From: Glycomyces salinus
GTDB taxonomy: Bacteria; Actinomycetota; Actinomycetes; Mycobacteriales; Micromonosporaceae
Direction: 5' to 3'
NCBI RefSeq assembly: GCF_016428645.1
Contig: NZ_JAELXW010000022.1
Span: forward strand, 1-64,000
Length of the DNA stretch: 64,000 nucleotides
Shown: piece by piece, positions 50,382-58,737 of the stretch
How the letters are laid out: every line of letters begins with the position of its first letter
How positions within the stretch are numbered: position 1 is the first letter of the stretch
Translations under genes and position numbers: made by a program
Notes under the pieces: model-generated
Seen by the model: only the letters and a program-made list of their open reading frames with translations
The model's database searches: none
What the model was told of the DNA's origin: nothing

Positions 50382-51698
50382 CTACCAGCCTTCGAGGCCG
50401 AGCTGCTGGGCCTGCTTCTTGACGTCCTCGTCGTAGAGGGCGGCGGCGTCTTCGGCCGAGCGGATGCCGGATCCGACTTCAACGGTGATCTGCTCGAGCG
50501 CCGGGCCCTTGACCGGCGACAGGAACTCCAGCGCCGGGGCGGTCAGCCCCGCGTCGAAGTATTCCTGCAACTGGGCGACGCCGGGCGGCACGTCCTCGGG
50601 GATCGTGCAGCCGTCGATGAAGTAGGGCCCGGTCACGCCGACGGCCTCGGTCTGGGCGTCGCAGCCCTCGACGCTGGCGGCGAAGGCCAGGAAGTCCTCG
50701 GCGGCCGCCTGGTCGTCGGTGGTCTGCGGCAGGTAGAGGGCACCGGGCAGCCAGGTGGTGACGCCCACGTCGTCGGGGTCCTCGCCGGGCAGGGCGAAGA
50801 ACCCGATGTCGTCCAGGGCGTCGGGGTCGGTGGCCCGCAGTTCGGTGATGGCGTTGGTGAGCATCGGGTAGTGGACGCCCTCGCCTGAGGCGAGTGCGGC
50901 GAGGCCGTCGGCGTAGCTAGCCGAGGCGAAGTCCTCGTTGAGGAACCCGGCCTCGTTCACCTCCTGGAGGTGCTCGAAACCGGCCATGGCGGCCGGGGTG
51001 TCGGCGTAGTGGGCCTCGTTGGCGGTGTACCGCTCGGCGAAGTCGGGCTCAGCCGCGAGCACGTTGTAGTTGTCGGCCAGGACGAACAGCTGCGAGGTCC
51101 AGGTGCTGTCGGGACCGTAGGTCTGGATCACCGGGGCCGCGTCTCCGGCGTCGAGGATCGCCTGGTTGTTGGCCGTGAACTCGTCCCAGGTGCGCGGGAC
51201 CTCCAGGCCCAGGTCCTCGTAGGCGGGCAGGTTGTAGAGGACGCCGCCGCCGACGGCGTTGCCGACCGGGACGCCGAAGACGCGGTCGTCGGAGCGGACC
51301 CCTTCCTGGAAGGTCTCGGCGACCGCGTCCATGAAGGGCTCGCCGGAGAGGTCGACGAGGTTCTGCTCGGGGGCGAGGGCCTGGAGGAGCGAGCCGGAGT
51401 TGTAGAAGAACAGGTCGGGCATGTCGCCGGTCTGGAGCCGGGTCTTGACGATGTTGTCGCCCTCGCTGCCGCCGGGGCGCAGCTCCAGGTCGATCTCGGT
51501 GTCGGGGTTGGCGGCGGTGTAGGCGTCGGCCAGCGCTTGGACCGAGTCGACGGTGGCCTCGGTGTTGTCGACGAGGATGGTGAGCGTGCCGTCGTCTCCC
51601 CCGGAGGAGCCGCACGCGGTGAGGGCCAGCGTCGCGGCCGCGGCGGCGGCCGCTCCGGCGACGCGCGCCGGGCCGGGGGGTCGGTGGATCGAGAACAT
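50382..51698 (-). CDS. Sugar-binding lipoprotein of the rhamnoside importer
   Basis: The 438-residue receptor has a lipoprotein signal (FSIHRPPGPARVAGAAAA...LTAC, lipobox LTAC) and a family 1 solute-binding fold (LTILVDNTEATVDSVQALADAY, RLQTGDMPDLFFYNSG). ATG 51698 has GGAGG upstream. The adjacent rhamnosidase implies a rhamnose-containing glycoside as ligand, by inference. A palindrome just upstream is a likely LacI site. Confidence 0.92.
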   Translation of the reverse strand: MFSIHRPPGPARVAGAAAAAAATLALTACGSSGGDDGTLTILVDNTEATVDSVQALADAYTAANPDTEIDLELRPGGSEGDNIVKTRLQTGDMPDLFFYNSGSLLQALAPEQNLVDLSGEPFMDAVAETFQEGVRSDDRVFGVPVGNAVGGGVLYNLPAYEDLGLEVPRTWDEFTANNQAILDAGDAAPVIQTYGPDSTWTSQLFVLADNYNVLAAEPDFAERYTANEAHYADTPAAMAGFEHLQEVNEAGFLNEDFASASYADGLAALASGEGVHYPMLTNAITELRATDPDALDDIGFFALPGEDPDDVGVTTWLPGALYLPQTTDDQAAAEDFLAFAASVEGCDAQTEAVGVTGPYFIDGCTIPEDVPPGVAQLQEYFDAGLTAPALEFLSPVKGPALEQITVEVGSGIRSAEDAAALYDEDVKKQAQQLGLEGW

Positions 51699-51727
51699 GG
51701 TCGTGACCTCCATTGGTTACGCCCGAC

Positions 51728-51743
51728 CGTTCCGATTGGAACG
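51728..51743. promoter_or_regulatory. Palindrome upstream of the rhamnoside binding-protein gene
   Basis: CGTTCC (51728-51733) and GGAACG (51738-51743) around GATT, 30 bases before ATG 51698 and in the 95-base gap from the LacI gene. It is a candidate operator for the LacI protein. Confidence 0.45.
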
Positions 51744-51793
51744 ATTCATTCGTGAGGGATCGTGTATTCGGTTGTCTCGGTTGGCGAGTGGGT

Positions 51794-52867
51794 TCAGCGG
51801 TCGCCGAGCGCGCGGAGCCGGGCGCTGGTGGCGCTGGGGCGCGGCGGGCGGGTGCTGGAGCGCACGACCAGCTCGGGCTCGATGACCTCGTGCCGGGGCT
51901 CGGTGCGTCCCGCGATGCGCTCGAGCAGCAGTCGCGCCGCCAGTGCGCCCAGGCGCTCGCCGTCCTGGTTCACGGTGGTCAGCGAGATTCCGGGGTGGCC
52001 GGCGATCTCGATGTCGTCGTAGCCGACCACCGAGACGTCTCCGGTGGTCAGGCCCGCGTCGGCGACGGCTCTGAGCACGCCCAGGGCCGGTTCGTCGTGC
52101 GAGGCGAATACGGCCGTCGGGGGTTCGGGGTCGCCGAGCATCGCCAGGGCCGCCCGGTGGGCCGCCGCCTCCCCGACTCCGACGCCGACGACGCGCATGC
52201 GCGAGCCGAGCCCGGCCTCCTCCATGGCCGCGCGGTACGTCTCGAGCCGGATCACCTGCGGCACACCGGGGTCGATCACGGCCTTCTCCGGTATGGAGGT
52301 GAGGTGCGCGATGTCGCGGTGGCCCAGTTCGAGCAGGTGGCGCATCGCCAGGCGGGCTCCGGCGGCGTCGTCGTTGACGACCGTGTCGTAGCGGTCCGAC
52401 GCGTCGTGGCGGCCGAGCATCACGACCGGGGTCGAGGCGGCGATCTCCTCGAGCCAGGCGGACTCGACCATCGGCGAGACCGCGATGACGCCGTCGACCT
52501 GGCGGTCCACCAGCGCCTGGATGGCGCGGTAGCCCTCCTGGTGAGTTTGGTCGGCCGGGGCGATGACCAGCTGGTACGGGGAGTCGGCGACCGCCGTGGT
52601 CGCTCCGGCGATGAGCCTGGTGAAGAACGAGTTGGCGAACTCGGGGAGCTCGATCCCCAGCGTGTAGGTGGCGCCGCGCATGCCGCGGGCCGACACGCTC
52701 GGGCGGTATCCGAGCTTCTTGATCGCGGCGTTGACGCGCTCGCGCATCGCCGGGCTGACTCCGTAGGCGTTCCGGATCACCTTGGAGACGGCCGCGCGGG
52801 AGACGCCCGCCTCGCGCGCGACGTCCTGGATGGTGACCGACCCGGCCGGAGTTCGCGATGCCGCCAC
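51794..52867 (-). CDS. LacI-family transcriptional regulator of the rhamnoside cluster
   Basis: The 357-residue regulator has a LacI helix-turn-helix (VTIQDVAREAGVSRAAVSKVIRNAYG), the hinge YRPSVSARGMRGA and an effector domain (VSVVGYDDIEIAGHPGISLTTVNQ). It sits first in the cluster, so it probably represses the importer and rhamnosidase and is autoregulated: palindromes lie before its start and another before the binding-protein gene. Confidence 0.92.
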   Translation of the reverse strand: MAASRTPAGSVTIQDVAREAGVSRAAVSKVIRNAYGVSPAMRERVNAAIKKLGYRPSVSARGMRGATYTLGIELPEFANSFFTRLIAGATTAVADSPYQLVIAPADQTHQEGYRAIQALVDRQVDGVIAVSPMVESAWLEEIAASTPVVMLGRHDASDRYDTVVNDDAAGARLAMRHLLELGHRDIAHLTSIPEKAVIDPGVPQVIRLETYRAAMEEAGLGSRMRVVGVGVGEAAAHRAALAMLGDPEPPTAVFASHDEPALGVLRAVADAGLTTGDVSVVGYDDIEIAGHPGISLTTVNQDGERLGALAARLLLERIAGRTEPRHEVIEPELVVRSSTRPPRPSATSARLRALGDR

Positions 52868-52878
52868 TGGAACCTCCC

Positions 52879-52926
52879 AGTTGTGTGATGGAGATCAATC
52901 TACACAACTTGTAGACCGATCTACAA
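52879..52926. promoter_or_regulatory. Overlapping inverted repeats before the rhamnoside LacI gene
   Basis: TTGTAG-ACCGAT-CTACAA (52909-52926) is a perfect repeat. CTACA-CAACT-TGTAG (52900-52914) overlaps it, and AGTTGTGT (52879-52886) pairs with ACACAACT (52902-52909). The cluster lies just upstream of the LacI start at 52867, as expected for autoregulation. Confidence 0.5.
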
Positions 52927-52951
52927 GAGGAGACCTCGGATCGATTTCAGA

Positions 52952-52972
52952 TCGCGACCGGCTTGGTCGCGA
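52952..52972 (-). terminator. Hairpin after the GNAT gene
   Basis: TCGCGACC (52952-52959) pairs with GGTCGCGA (52965-52972), five-base loop, 30 bases beyond the GNAT stop at 53002. Confidence 0.5.
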
Positions 52973-53001
52973 ATCAGGCGTATCGGGGCCCGCCGGCTCT
53001 G

Positions 53002-53868
53002 TCAGGCGTCGCGGCGCCGGTCGCGGACCTCGGGGAGCGCCTGGAAGCCGCCCGACTCGTAGGCGGGGACGGCGCCGGGGTTGGCGCTCGGGGTGCACAC
53101 GAGGGCGCTGGACGATCCCAGTTCCCGGAGCGCGGACACCGCCGCGATGGTGATCGCCTTGCCGTACCCGCGGCCGCGGTGGTCCTGGTGCACGCCCATC
53201 GGCTCGATCAGGCCGGGCCTGCCCGGACCGGCCGACCACACCGTGGCCACCGCCACCGCCTCGCCCCGGTCGTCGTAGGCGGTCAGGCTCCGGGCGTCGG
53301 CGAACGGGGACCCGGAGGCCATCGCGAGCCAGCGCTCCTCGCCGAACGTCGAGCCCTTGAACGACGCCCGCAGCACGGCGGCCCACTCGCCCGCCCGCTC
53401 CGGACCGACCGCCTCGACGCGCAGTCCCGGGTCTTCCACCGGCTCGGCCAGGTCGCGGCGCAGCGGCGTCCACGGCTCGTCGGTGCCCCAGCCGTTCTCG
53501 CGGAGCAGCTCCTGGAGCAGGGCGTCTTGCGGCGCCTCGACGTTGGCCTCGCCCTCGGGCAGGACCCCGCGAGCCGGATCGACGATGTCGGCGGCCATCC
53601 GCCGCCCCAGTTCTTCGTCGCGCCTGGCGTCCGACGCGGTCGTCAACCGAATCAGGCCGGGACCGTCCAGGAGCCCGACGGCGAGGATCTCCCCGTCCCG
53701 ACTCCAGGTCCGGACCGCCCGGGCCGTCGCCGCCGCGCCGAACCTCCAGTACCAGCCCAGGTCCCCCGGGTGCAACTGCATCGGCGCCCCGTTGTACTGC
53801 CACCGCCGCAACGCGTCCTCGGCCGCGCCCAGCCCGCCGACGTCCGGCTCGCCCAATATGATCGACAT
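53002..53868 (-). CDS. GNAT-family acetyltransferase
   Basis: This 288-residue protein has a GNAT core in its C-terminal half: LIEPMGVHQDHRGRGYGKAITIAAVSALRELG, with the acetyl-CoA loop HRGRGYGK, and GAVPAYESGGF near the end. The N-terminal half (HPGDLGWYWRFGAAATARAV, EDPGLRVEAV) is a second, diverged acetyltransferase-like lobe. Acceptor unknown. ATG 53868 is chosen but the ribosome site is odd (GGGGG one base away); ATG 53904 is possible. It may be the last gene of the ebo-type operon; the gap to eboF is about 160 bases. Confidence 0.78.
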   Translation of the reverse strand: MSIILGEPDVGGLGAAEDALRRWQYNGAPMQLHPGDLGWYWRFGAAATARAVRTWSRDGEILAVGLLDGPGLIRLTTASDARRDEELGRRMAADIVDPARGVLPEGEANVEAPQDALLQELLRENGWGTDEPWTPLRRDLAEPVEDPGLRVEAVGPERAGEWAAVLRASFKGSTFGEERWLAMASGSPFADARSLTAYDDRGEAVAVATVWSAGPGRPGLIEPMGVHQDHRGRGYGKAITIAAVSALRELGSSSALVCTPSANPGAVPAYESGGFQALPEVRDRRRDA

Positions 53869-53875
53869 CCCCCGA

Positions 53876-53998
53876 TCACACACCACCGCGACGGCGTTCC
53901 GCATCCGGTTTTCTCGCGGCACCCCGATCCGAGTCAGGGGTGACGATGGGGAAGTTCTTGTCACCGGAGTCGAGGACACCGCCGAACTTCCTGAGCAC
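53876..53998 (-). CDS. Candidate 40-residue small ORF upstream of the GNAT gene
   Basis: GTG 53998 opens a 40-codon frame beginning VLRKFGGVLDSGDKNFPIVT. The first 23 codons are about 87 percent GC at third positions, as expected for coding sequence here; the second half is not. It ends 7 bases before the GNAT ATG. It could be a real small protein or chance. Confidence 0.25.
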   Translation of the reverse strand: MLRKFGGVLDSGDKNFPIVTPDSDRGAARKPDAERRRGGV

Positions 53999-54065
53999 GG
54001 AGGCATCTCCGGTGCCGGACCCCGCCGGAGGCGGGCGCGGACGGCCCGGATCGTCAGCGGCTCGA

Positions 54066-55445
54066 TCATGCCTCGGTTGAACCGAGACCCGCCATCTGGA
54101 GCAGCAGCGCCTTGACGTCGGTGGCGGCCAGTCGCTTCTCCTGGAGCGGCTCCGAGCACAGCAGCACCGGCGCGTTCGACGCGGCGGTCGGTATCACCCC
54201 GTGCGAGCCGCGGACCGCTTCGGCTCCGGCGTCGAGTCCGACCACGTTCATCCGGTACCGGAATCCGAGCCGCTTCTTGGCCAGGGCCTTCACGGCCCGG
54301 AGCTTGGCGGCGGTCGGCGCCGCCGGGTCGAAGAACAGCTCGGCGGGGTCGAAGCCGGGTTTGCGGTGGATCTCGACGTGGGTGGCGAAGTCCGGGGCGC
54401 GGGAGGCGTCCAGCCAGTAGTAGTAGGTGAACCAGGCGTCGGGGGCGGCCACCAGCACCAGTTCCCCCGAGCGCGGGTGGTCGAGCCCGTACCGCGCTTT
54501 GCCTTCGGCGTCCAGCACTTCGGCGACTCCCGGCAGCTTCGCGCACCGCTCCGCCGTTTCGGCCAGGTCGGCCCGGTCGCGCACGTACACGTGCGCCACC
54601 TGGTGGTCCGCGACCGCGAACGCCCGGGAAGTCCACGGGTCCAGGTACTCCATGCCGTCCTGGGTGTGGACGTGCAGCAGTCCGGCCTCGCGCAGCATCC
54701 GGTTGACGTGCACCGGCCGGTTCACCGCGCCGATGCCGTACTCGGACAGGGCCACGACGGTCGCGCCGCGGGCGTCGGCCGCGTCGAGGAGCGGTCCGAG
54801 CACCCGGTCGAGCGCTTCGGCGGCTTCGACGGCCTGCGGGGAGGCGGGACCGAAGCGTTGCAGGTCGTAGTCCAGGTGCGGGAGGTAGGCGAGGGTCAGG
54901 TCGGGGTCGCGGGTGTCCATCACGTGAACGGTCGCGGCGGCGATCCACGCCGAGGAGGCGATGCCCGCGCCCGGACCCCAGTAGTTGAACAGCGGGAACG
55001 GCGGCAGTTCGTCGTGGAGTTCGGGCGGGTAGGTGTAGCAGTCGGGTTCCTTGCGGCCGTCGGCGCGGTAGATCGGCCGCGGGGTGATGGTCCAGTCGAC
55101 GTCGGCGCCCATCGCGTACCACCAGCAGACGTTGGCGACCGTGTACCCGGGGTGGGACCGCCTCGCCCGCTCCCAGATCTTCTCCCCGCCGACCAGGGCG
55201 TTGTGCTGGCGCCACAGCAGCGGTTCCCCCAGTTCCCGGAAGTACCACCCGTTCCCGACGACGCCGTGCTCGCTCGGCAGGGTCCCGGTCAGGAGGCTGG
55301 ACTGGACGCTGCAGGTGACGGCGGGCAGCACGGTGTCGAGTCTGGCGCGGTGCCGGCAGGCGCGCCGGAGCCGCGGCATGTGCTCGAGCAGTCGCGGGGT
55401 GAGTCCGACGACGTCGAGGACGACCAGCGGTCGGGGGCGGTCCAT
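54066..55445 (-). CDS. EboF-like alkaline-phosphatase-superfamily phosphodiesterase
   Basis: The 459-residue protein belongs to the nucleotide pyrophosphatase/phosphodiesterase branch of the alkaline phosphatase superfamily. It opens LVVLDVVGLTPRLLEHMP (metal Asp), has the nucleophile region PAVTCSVQSSLLTGTLPSEHGVVGNGWY, the metal site YLPHLDYDLQRFGP and later VVALSEYGIG and DHQVAHVYV. It has no signal peptide. Gene order identifies it as EboF of an ebo-type cluster. The stop of eboE abuts its start codon (TAG ATG), a sign of one operon. Confidence 0.85.
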   Translation of the reverse strand: MDRPRPLVVLDVVGLTPRLLEHMPRLRRACRHRARLDTVLPAVTCSVQSSLLTGTLPSEHGVVGNGWYFRELGEPLLWRQHNALVGGEKIWERARRSHPGYTVANVCWWYAMGADVDWTITPRPIYRADGRKEPDCYTYPPELHDELPPFPLFNYWGPGAGIASSAWIAAATVHVMDTRDPDLTLAYLPHLDYDLQRFGPASPQAVEAAEALDRVLGPLLDAADARGATVVALSEYGIGAVNRPVHVNRMLREAGLLHVHTQDGMEYLDPWTSRAFAVADHQVAHVYVRDRADLAETAERCAKLPGVAEVLDAEGKARYGLDHPRSGELVLVAAPDAWFTYYYWLDASRAPDFATHVEIHRKPGFDPAELFFDPAAPTAAKLRAVKALAKKRLGFRYRMNVVGLDAGAEAVRGSHGVIPTAASNAPVLLCSEPLQEKRLAATDVKALLLQMAGLGSTEA

Positions 55446-56561
55446 CTATGACACTCCTAGCGTGTGCAGCTGTGCGCGGACGTAGTCCACTTCGGCGGCG
55501 ATGCCGGTGACGAGTCCGGCCTCGTCGCGGGGGCGCTGCGGCTCGGGCAGGGCGTTCCAGGTGTAGGTCTCCACTTCGAGGTGGTCGCAGGACGGTTCGC
55601 CCATCAGCACCGACAGTCCTCTGCGGAGGGTTTCGGTGGTGGACCGCAGCGGCGGCAGCGGGTCGGCGTGCAGCGGGACGTGGAAATGGACGCGCCAAGG
55701 TCCCGGTGCGCCCGAGGACAGCGCTTCGGGCAGGTCGTCGAAGTAGCGGCCGCCGGCACTGCGGGTCTGATGGAGGAATCGCGGCTCGGCGTAGTCGGCG
55801 AGGGCCGCCGCGTCGTTCACCGGGTCGGACACTTCCAGGGCCGCCGAGACCTGGGCTTTGACGATCGGGACTCCGGCCGCATCGAGGCGGTCGACCACGG
55901 CGGCCGGGTCCTCCCACGCGCAGGCGAGGTGGGCGAGGTCGAGGCAGGCGCCGATCTGCTCGGTGTCGACGGCGGCGAGCTCGTCCAGCAACTGGTCGGA
56001 GGTCTCGACCACGCACCCCGGTTCGGGTTCGAGGGCCACGCGGACGCGTCCGTCGCGCCTGAGCGCGGCGGCCAGTTCGCCGAGCAGCGTTCGCGCCCGT
56101 TCGGTGTGCCGGGTGCCCCACCCCACGCGCCAACCGAAGGGCAGGGTGGAGATCGATCCGCGCTCGGCGTCGTCGGGAAGCAGGTCGCGCAGAACGGCGG
56201 TGAGGTCGAGCGTGTACTCCAATCGGGACCGCGAGGTCCAGTCGGGCCGGTAGACGCGGCGCTTGACCACGGGCGCGTGGAAGGCCCGGTAGGGGAACCC
56301 GTTGAGCGTGACCACCTCGAGCCCGCGGGCGGTGAGCTCGCCGCGCAGGCGCGTCCGCAGGCCGCGGTCCCCGGCCAGGGCGGCGGCGACCGGTGCGGCA
56401 AGCCACAGGCCCAGGCCCAGCCGGGCGGCGCCGAGACGTTCCCGGACCGGAAGCGCGAAGCGGTCGAGTTGGGCCAGGACGCCCGGGAGGTCCTCGGCCG
56501 GGTGGACGTTGGTGCAGTAGGCGAGGTGGATGGTCCGCCCGCCGGGGTGGTGGAGCCGCAT
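55446..56561 (-). CDS. eboE: EboE-like metabolite traffic protein (TIM barrel)
   Basis: The 371-residue protein belongs to the xylose-isomerase-like TIM-barrel family and matches EboE of ebo clusters: HLAYCTNVHPAEDLPGVLAQL opens it, then ALEPEPGCVVETSDQLLDEL, IGACLDLAHLACAWEDPAAVV, and WRVHFHVPLHADPLPPL near the end. In the Nostoc punctiforme ebo cluster these genes are needed to move a scytonemin precursor to the periplasm; the chemistry is unknown. ATG 56561 follows GGAGG and overlaps the EboB stop (TGATG). Confidence 0.85.
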   Translation of the reverse strand: MRLHHPGGRTIHLAYCTNVHPAEDLPGVLAQLDRFALPVRERLGAARLGLGLWLAAPVAAALAGDRGLRTRLRGELTARGLEVVTLNGFPYRAFHAPVVKRRVYRPDWTSRSRLEYTLDLTAVLRDLLPDDAERGSISTLPFGWRVGWGTRHTERARTLLGELAAALRRDGRVRVALEPEPGCVVETSDQLLDELAAVDTEQIGACLDLAHLACAWEDPAAVVDRLDAAGVPIVKAQVSAALEVSDPVNDAAALADYAEPRFLHQTRSAGGRYFDDLPEALSSGAPGPWRVHFHVPLHADPLPPLRSTTETLRRGLSVLMGEPSCDHLEVETYTWNALPEPQRPRDEAGLVTGIAAEVDYVRAQLHTLGVS

Positions 56562-57409
56562 CACGAGCCTCCGCGCAGGATCGAGTTCCCGGCGAAGTGG
56601 TCCCCGGCGTCGGTCGGTTCCAGGTCCAGCCGCCCCGACTGGCCGTAGAACTCGACGGGGTTGCGCCACAGCACGGTGTCGACGTCGTCGTCGCTGAACC
56701 CTGAGGCGAGCATGGCCTCCCCGGTGGCGCGGGTCAGCAGCGGGTCCGAGCGGCCCCAGTCGGCGGCCGAGTTCACCAGGATCCGTTCGATTCCGTACCG
56801 CTGCAGCAGGGCGACCATCCGCTCGGGTGACATCTTCGTCTCGGGGTAGATGGAGAAGCCCATCCAGCAGCCGGTGTCCGCCGCCAGGTCGACGGTGACC
56901 TCGTTGAGGTGGTCGAGCACCACGCGGCCGGGTTCGATCCCGGATTCGCCGACCACTTCCAGGCTCCGGCGGACGCCTTCGACCTTGTCCCGGTGCGGGG
57001 TGTGGACGAGGGCCGGGAGGTCGTGTTCGACGGCCATGGCCAGTTGGGCGGCGAAGGCTTCGTCCTCGGCGGGGGTCATCGAGTCGTAGCCGATCTCGCC
57101 GACGGCCACTACGCGATCCTTGACCAGGTAGCGCGGGATCTCGTCCAGGACGCCCAGGCAGCGCGGGTCGCCCGCCTCCTTGGGGTTCAAGGCGATCGCG
57201 CAGTGGTGGCGGATGCCGTACTGGCCGGCGCGGAACGGCTCCCAGCCGATGAGCGAGTCGAAGTAGTCGATGAACGATCCGGTGCTCGTGCGCGGCTGGC
57301 CGAGCCAGAAGGCCGGTTCCACCAGGGCCCGGACTCCGGCGCCCGACATGCGCTCGTAGTCGTCGGTGGTGCGCGAGGTCATGTGGATGTGGGGGTCGAA
57401 GATGCGCAT
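56561..57409 (-). CDS. eboB: EboB-like TatD-family hydrolase
   Basis: This 282-residue metal-dependent hydrolase has the amidohydrolase-fold HxH at DPHIHMTSR near the start, a Glu in VAVGEIGYDSM, a His in LVHTPHRDK, and GIERILVNSAADWGRSDPL. EboB proteins are TatD-like. ATG 57409 is chosen; it overlaps the end of the upstream EboA-fusion gene by about 30 bases, and its own stop overlaps the EboE start by one base. The reaction is unknown. Confidence 0.85.
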   Translation of the reverse strand: MRIFDPHIHMTSRTTDDYERMSGAGVRALVEPAFWLGQPRTSTGSFIDYFDSLIGWEPFRAGQYGIRHHCAIALNPKEAGDPRCLGVLDEIPRYLVKDRVVAVGEIGYDSMTPAEDEAFAAQLAMAVEHDLPALVHTPHRDKVEGVRRSLEVVGESGIEPGRVVLDHLNEVTVDLAADTGCWMGFSIYPETKMSPERMVALLQRYGIERILVNSAADWGRSDPLLTRATGEAMLASGFSDDDVDTVLWRNPVEFYGQSGRLDLEPTDAGDHFAGNSILRGGS

Positions 57410-58737
57410 CGGCTCAGCCTTTCCAGCAGGTCGGTCACGTCGTCGGGCAGGCCGCGTCCGGTGGCTTCGCGTTCGCGGCGCAGGCTCTCGAGCATCCGGG
57501 CCAGTTCCGCGTCGGCCCGCTCCTCGATGCCGTGCATCAGGCTCGGCGACAGGCCCATGAACACGCCCTTGAGGACGGCCTGGCGCCACTCGGGGGCGGC
57601 CAGGTGCCGGGAGTAGGGCCCGAGGGCGGCCGCCACGAGGCGGGGATCGTTGCTGCGCAGGGCGTCGTGCAGCAGGTCGAGGTGGGCGCCGGTGCCGTCG
57701 AGGCGGTGCAGCGCCTGGAGTACGGCGCGCTTCTCGTCGTTGTCGCCCCGGCGGTAGAGGTCCGGAGCCATCTGGGGCGGTGTCGAGCGGAGAAGGCGGA
57801 TCCGGGCTTCGTCCGCCGCTTCCCCGCCGACGTTGCGGCGCACGGCGGGGAGGATCGCCGTGATGCGTTCGGGGTCGGCCGCGACGGTCTCGGCGGCTCG
57901 GCCCAGCCACTCGGCGGCTCGCAGTCGCTTCAGCGAGCGGGCGGCGACCTCCGGGGCGGCGTGCGAGTGGCGCGGCAGTTCGACGCCGACCAGTCCGGTG
58001 TAGCCGACCGCCCGAAGCGCGTCCATGACCGGCGGGAAGTCGATCTCGCCCTCCCCGAATTCGAGGTGCTCGTGCACGCCGCGGCGCATGTCGTCGATCT
58101 GGACGTTGACGAGGTGGGTTCCGGCGGCTCTGACGCATGCGGCGGCGTCCTGCGGTTCGACCGCCCGGCAGTGCCCGATGTCGAGCGTCAGGCCGAACCG
58201 CCGGGGCGCGCCGAGGTCGTCGCGCAGTCGGCGCCACTGGGCGATCGTGTCGACGACCATGCCCGGTTCGGGTTCGAAACCCAGGTTCATCTCGCGCCGG
58301 TCGGCGTGCGCGACCACTTCCGCGCAGCCGGAGACGAGTCGGTCCCAGGTGCCGGTGGACGGCGAGGTTCGGCCGGACCAGAACGAGACGGCCTCGGCTT
58401 CGAGGTCGACGGCGATGTCGACGGCCCGCTTGAGGAAGTCCACGCGCACGTGCCCTTCGGGGTCGACCAGGGTGGGGGCGTGCTTGCGGCGGGGGTCGAG
58501 CAGGTAGCGTGCGCCGGTCTCGACCACCACCGCCAGGCGGCGTCGCCGCAGTTCGCGGGCCACCTGCTCCACTCGGCGGTCCAGTTCCGGCGCGAACGGG
58601 TCGAGGTGCGCGTGGTCGAGCGTCAGCGCGACGCCGACGTATCCGAGTTCGGCGACGACGTCGAGCGCGTCGGTGAGGCGGTGGTTGGCGAAACCGTTGG
58701 TGCCGTAACCGAATCGCAGGCCGGTCGACTCGCTCAT
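57379..58737 (-). CDS. eboA: Fusion of a TIM-barrel isomerase-like domain and an EboA domain
   Basis: This 452-residue protein has two parts. Residues 1-~290 form a xylose-isomerase-like TIM barrel (LRFGYGTNGFANHRLTDALDVVAELGYVG, EPEPGMVVDTIAQWRRL, LTLDIGHCRAVEPQDAAACV). Residues ~295-450 form an EboA domain (LYRRGDNDEKRAVLQALHRL, NDPRLVAAALGPYSRHL, PEWRQAVLKGVFMGLSPSLMHGI). EboA is free-standing in most ebo clusters. ATG 58737 overlaps the UbiA stop by four bases. The fusion suggests the two act together on one metabolite. Confidence 0.85.
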   Translation of the reverse strand: MSESTGLRFGYGTNGFANHRLTDALDVVAELGYVGVALTLDHAHLDPFAPELDRRVEQVARELRRRRLAVVVETGARYLLDPRRKHAPTLVDPEGHVRVDFLKRAVDIAVDLEAEAVSFWSGRTSPSTGTWDRLVSGCAEVVAHADRREMNLGFEPEPGMVVDTIAQWRRLRDDLGAPRRFGLTLDIGHCRAVEPQDAAACVRAAGTHLVNVQIDDMRRGVHEHLEFGEGEIDFPPVMDALRAVGYTGLVGVELPRHSHAAPEVAARSLKRLRAAEWLGRAAETVAADPERITAILPAVRRNVGGEAADEARIRLLRSTPPQMAPDLYRRGDNDEKRAVLQALHRLDGTGAHLDLLHDALRSNDPRLVAAALGPYSRHLAAPEWRQAVLKGVFMGLSPSLMHGIEERADAELARMLESLRREREATGRGLPDDVTDLLERLSRCASSTPTST

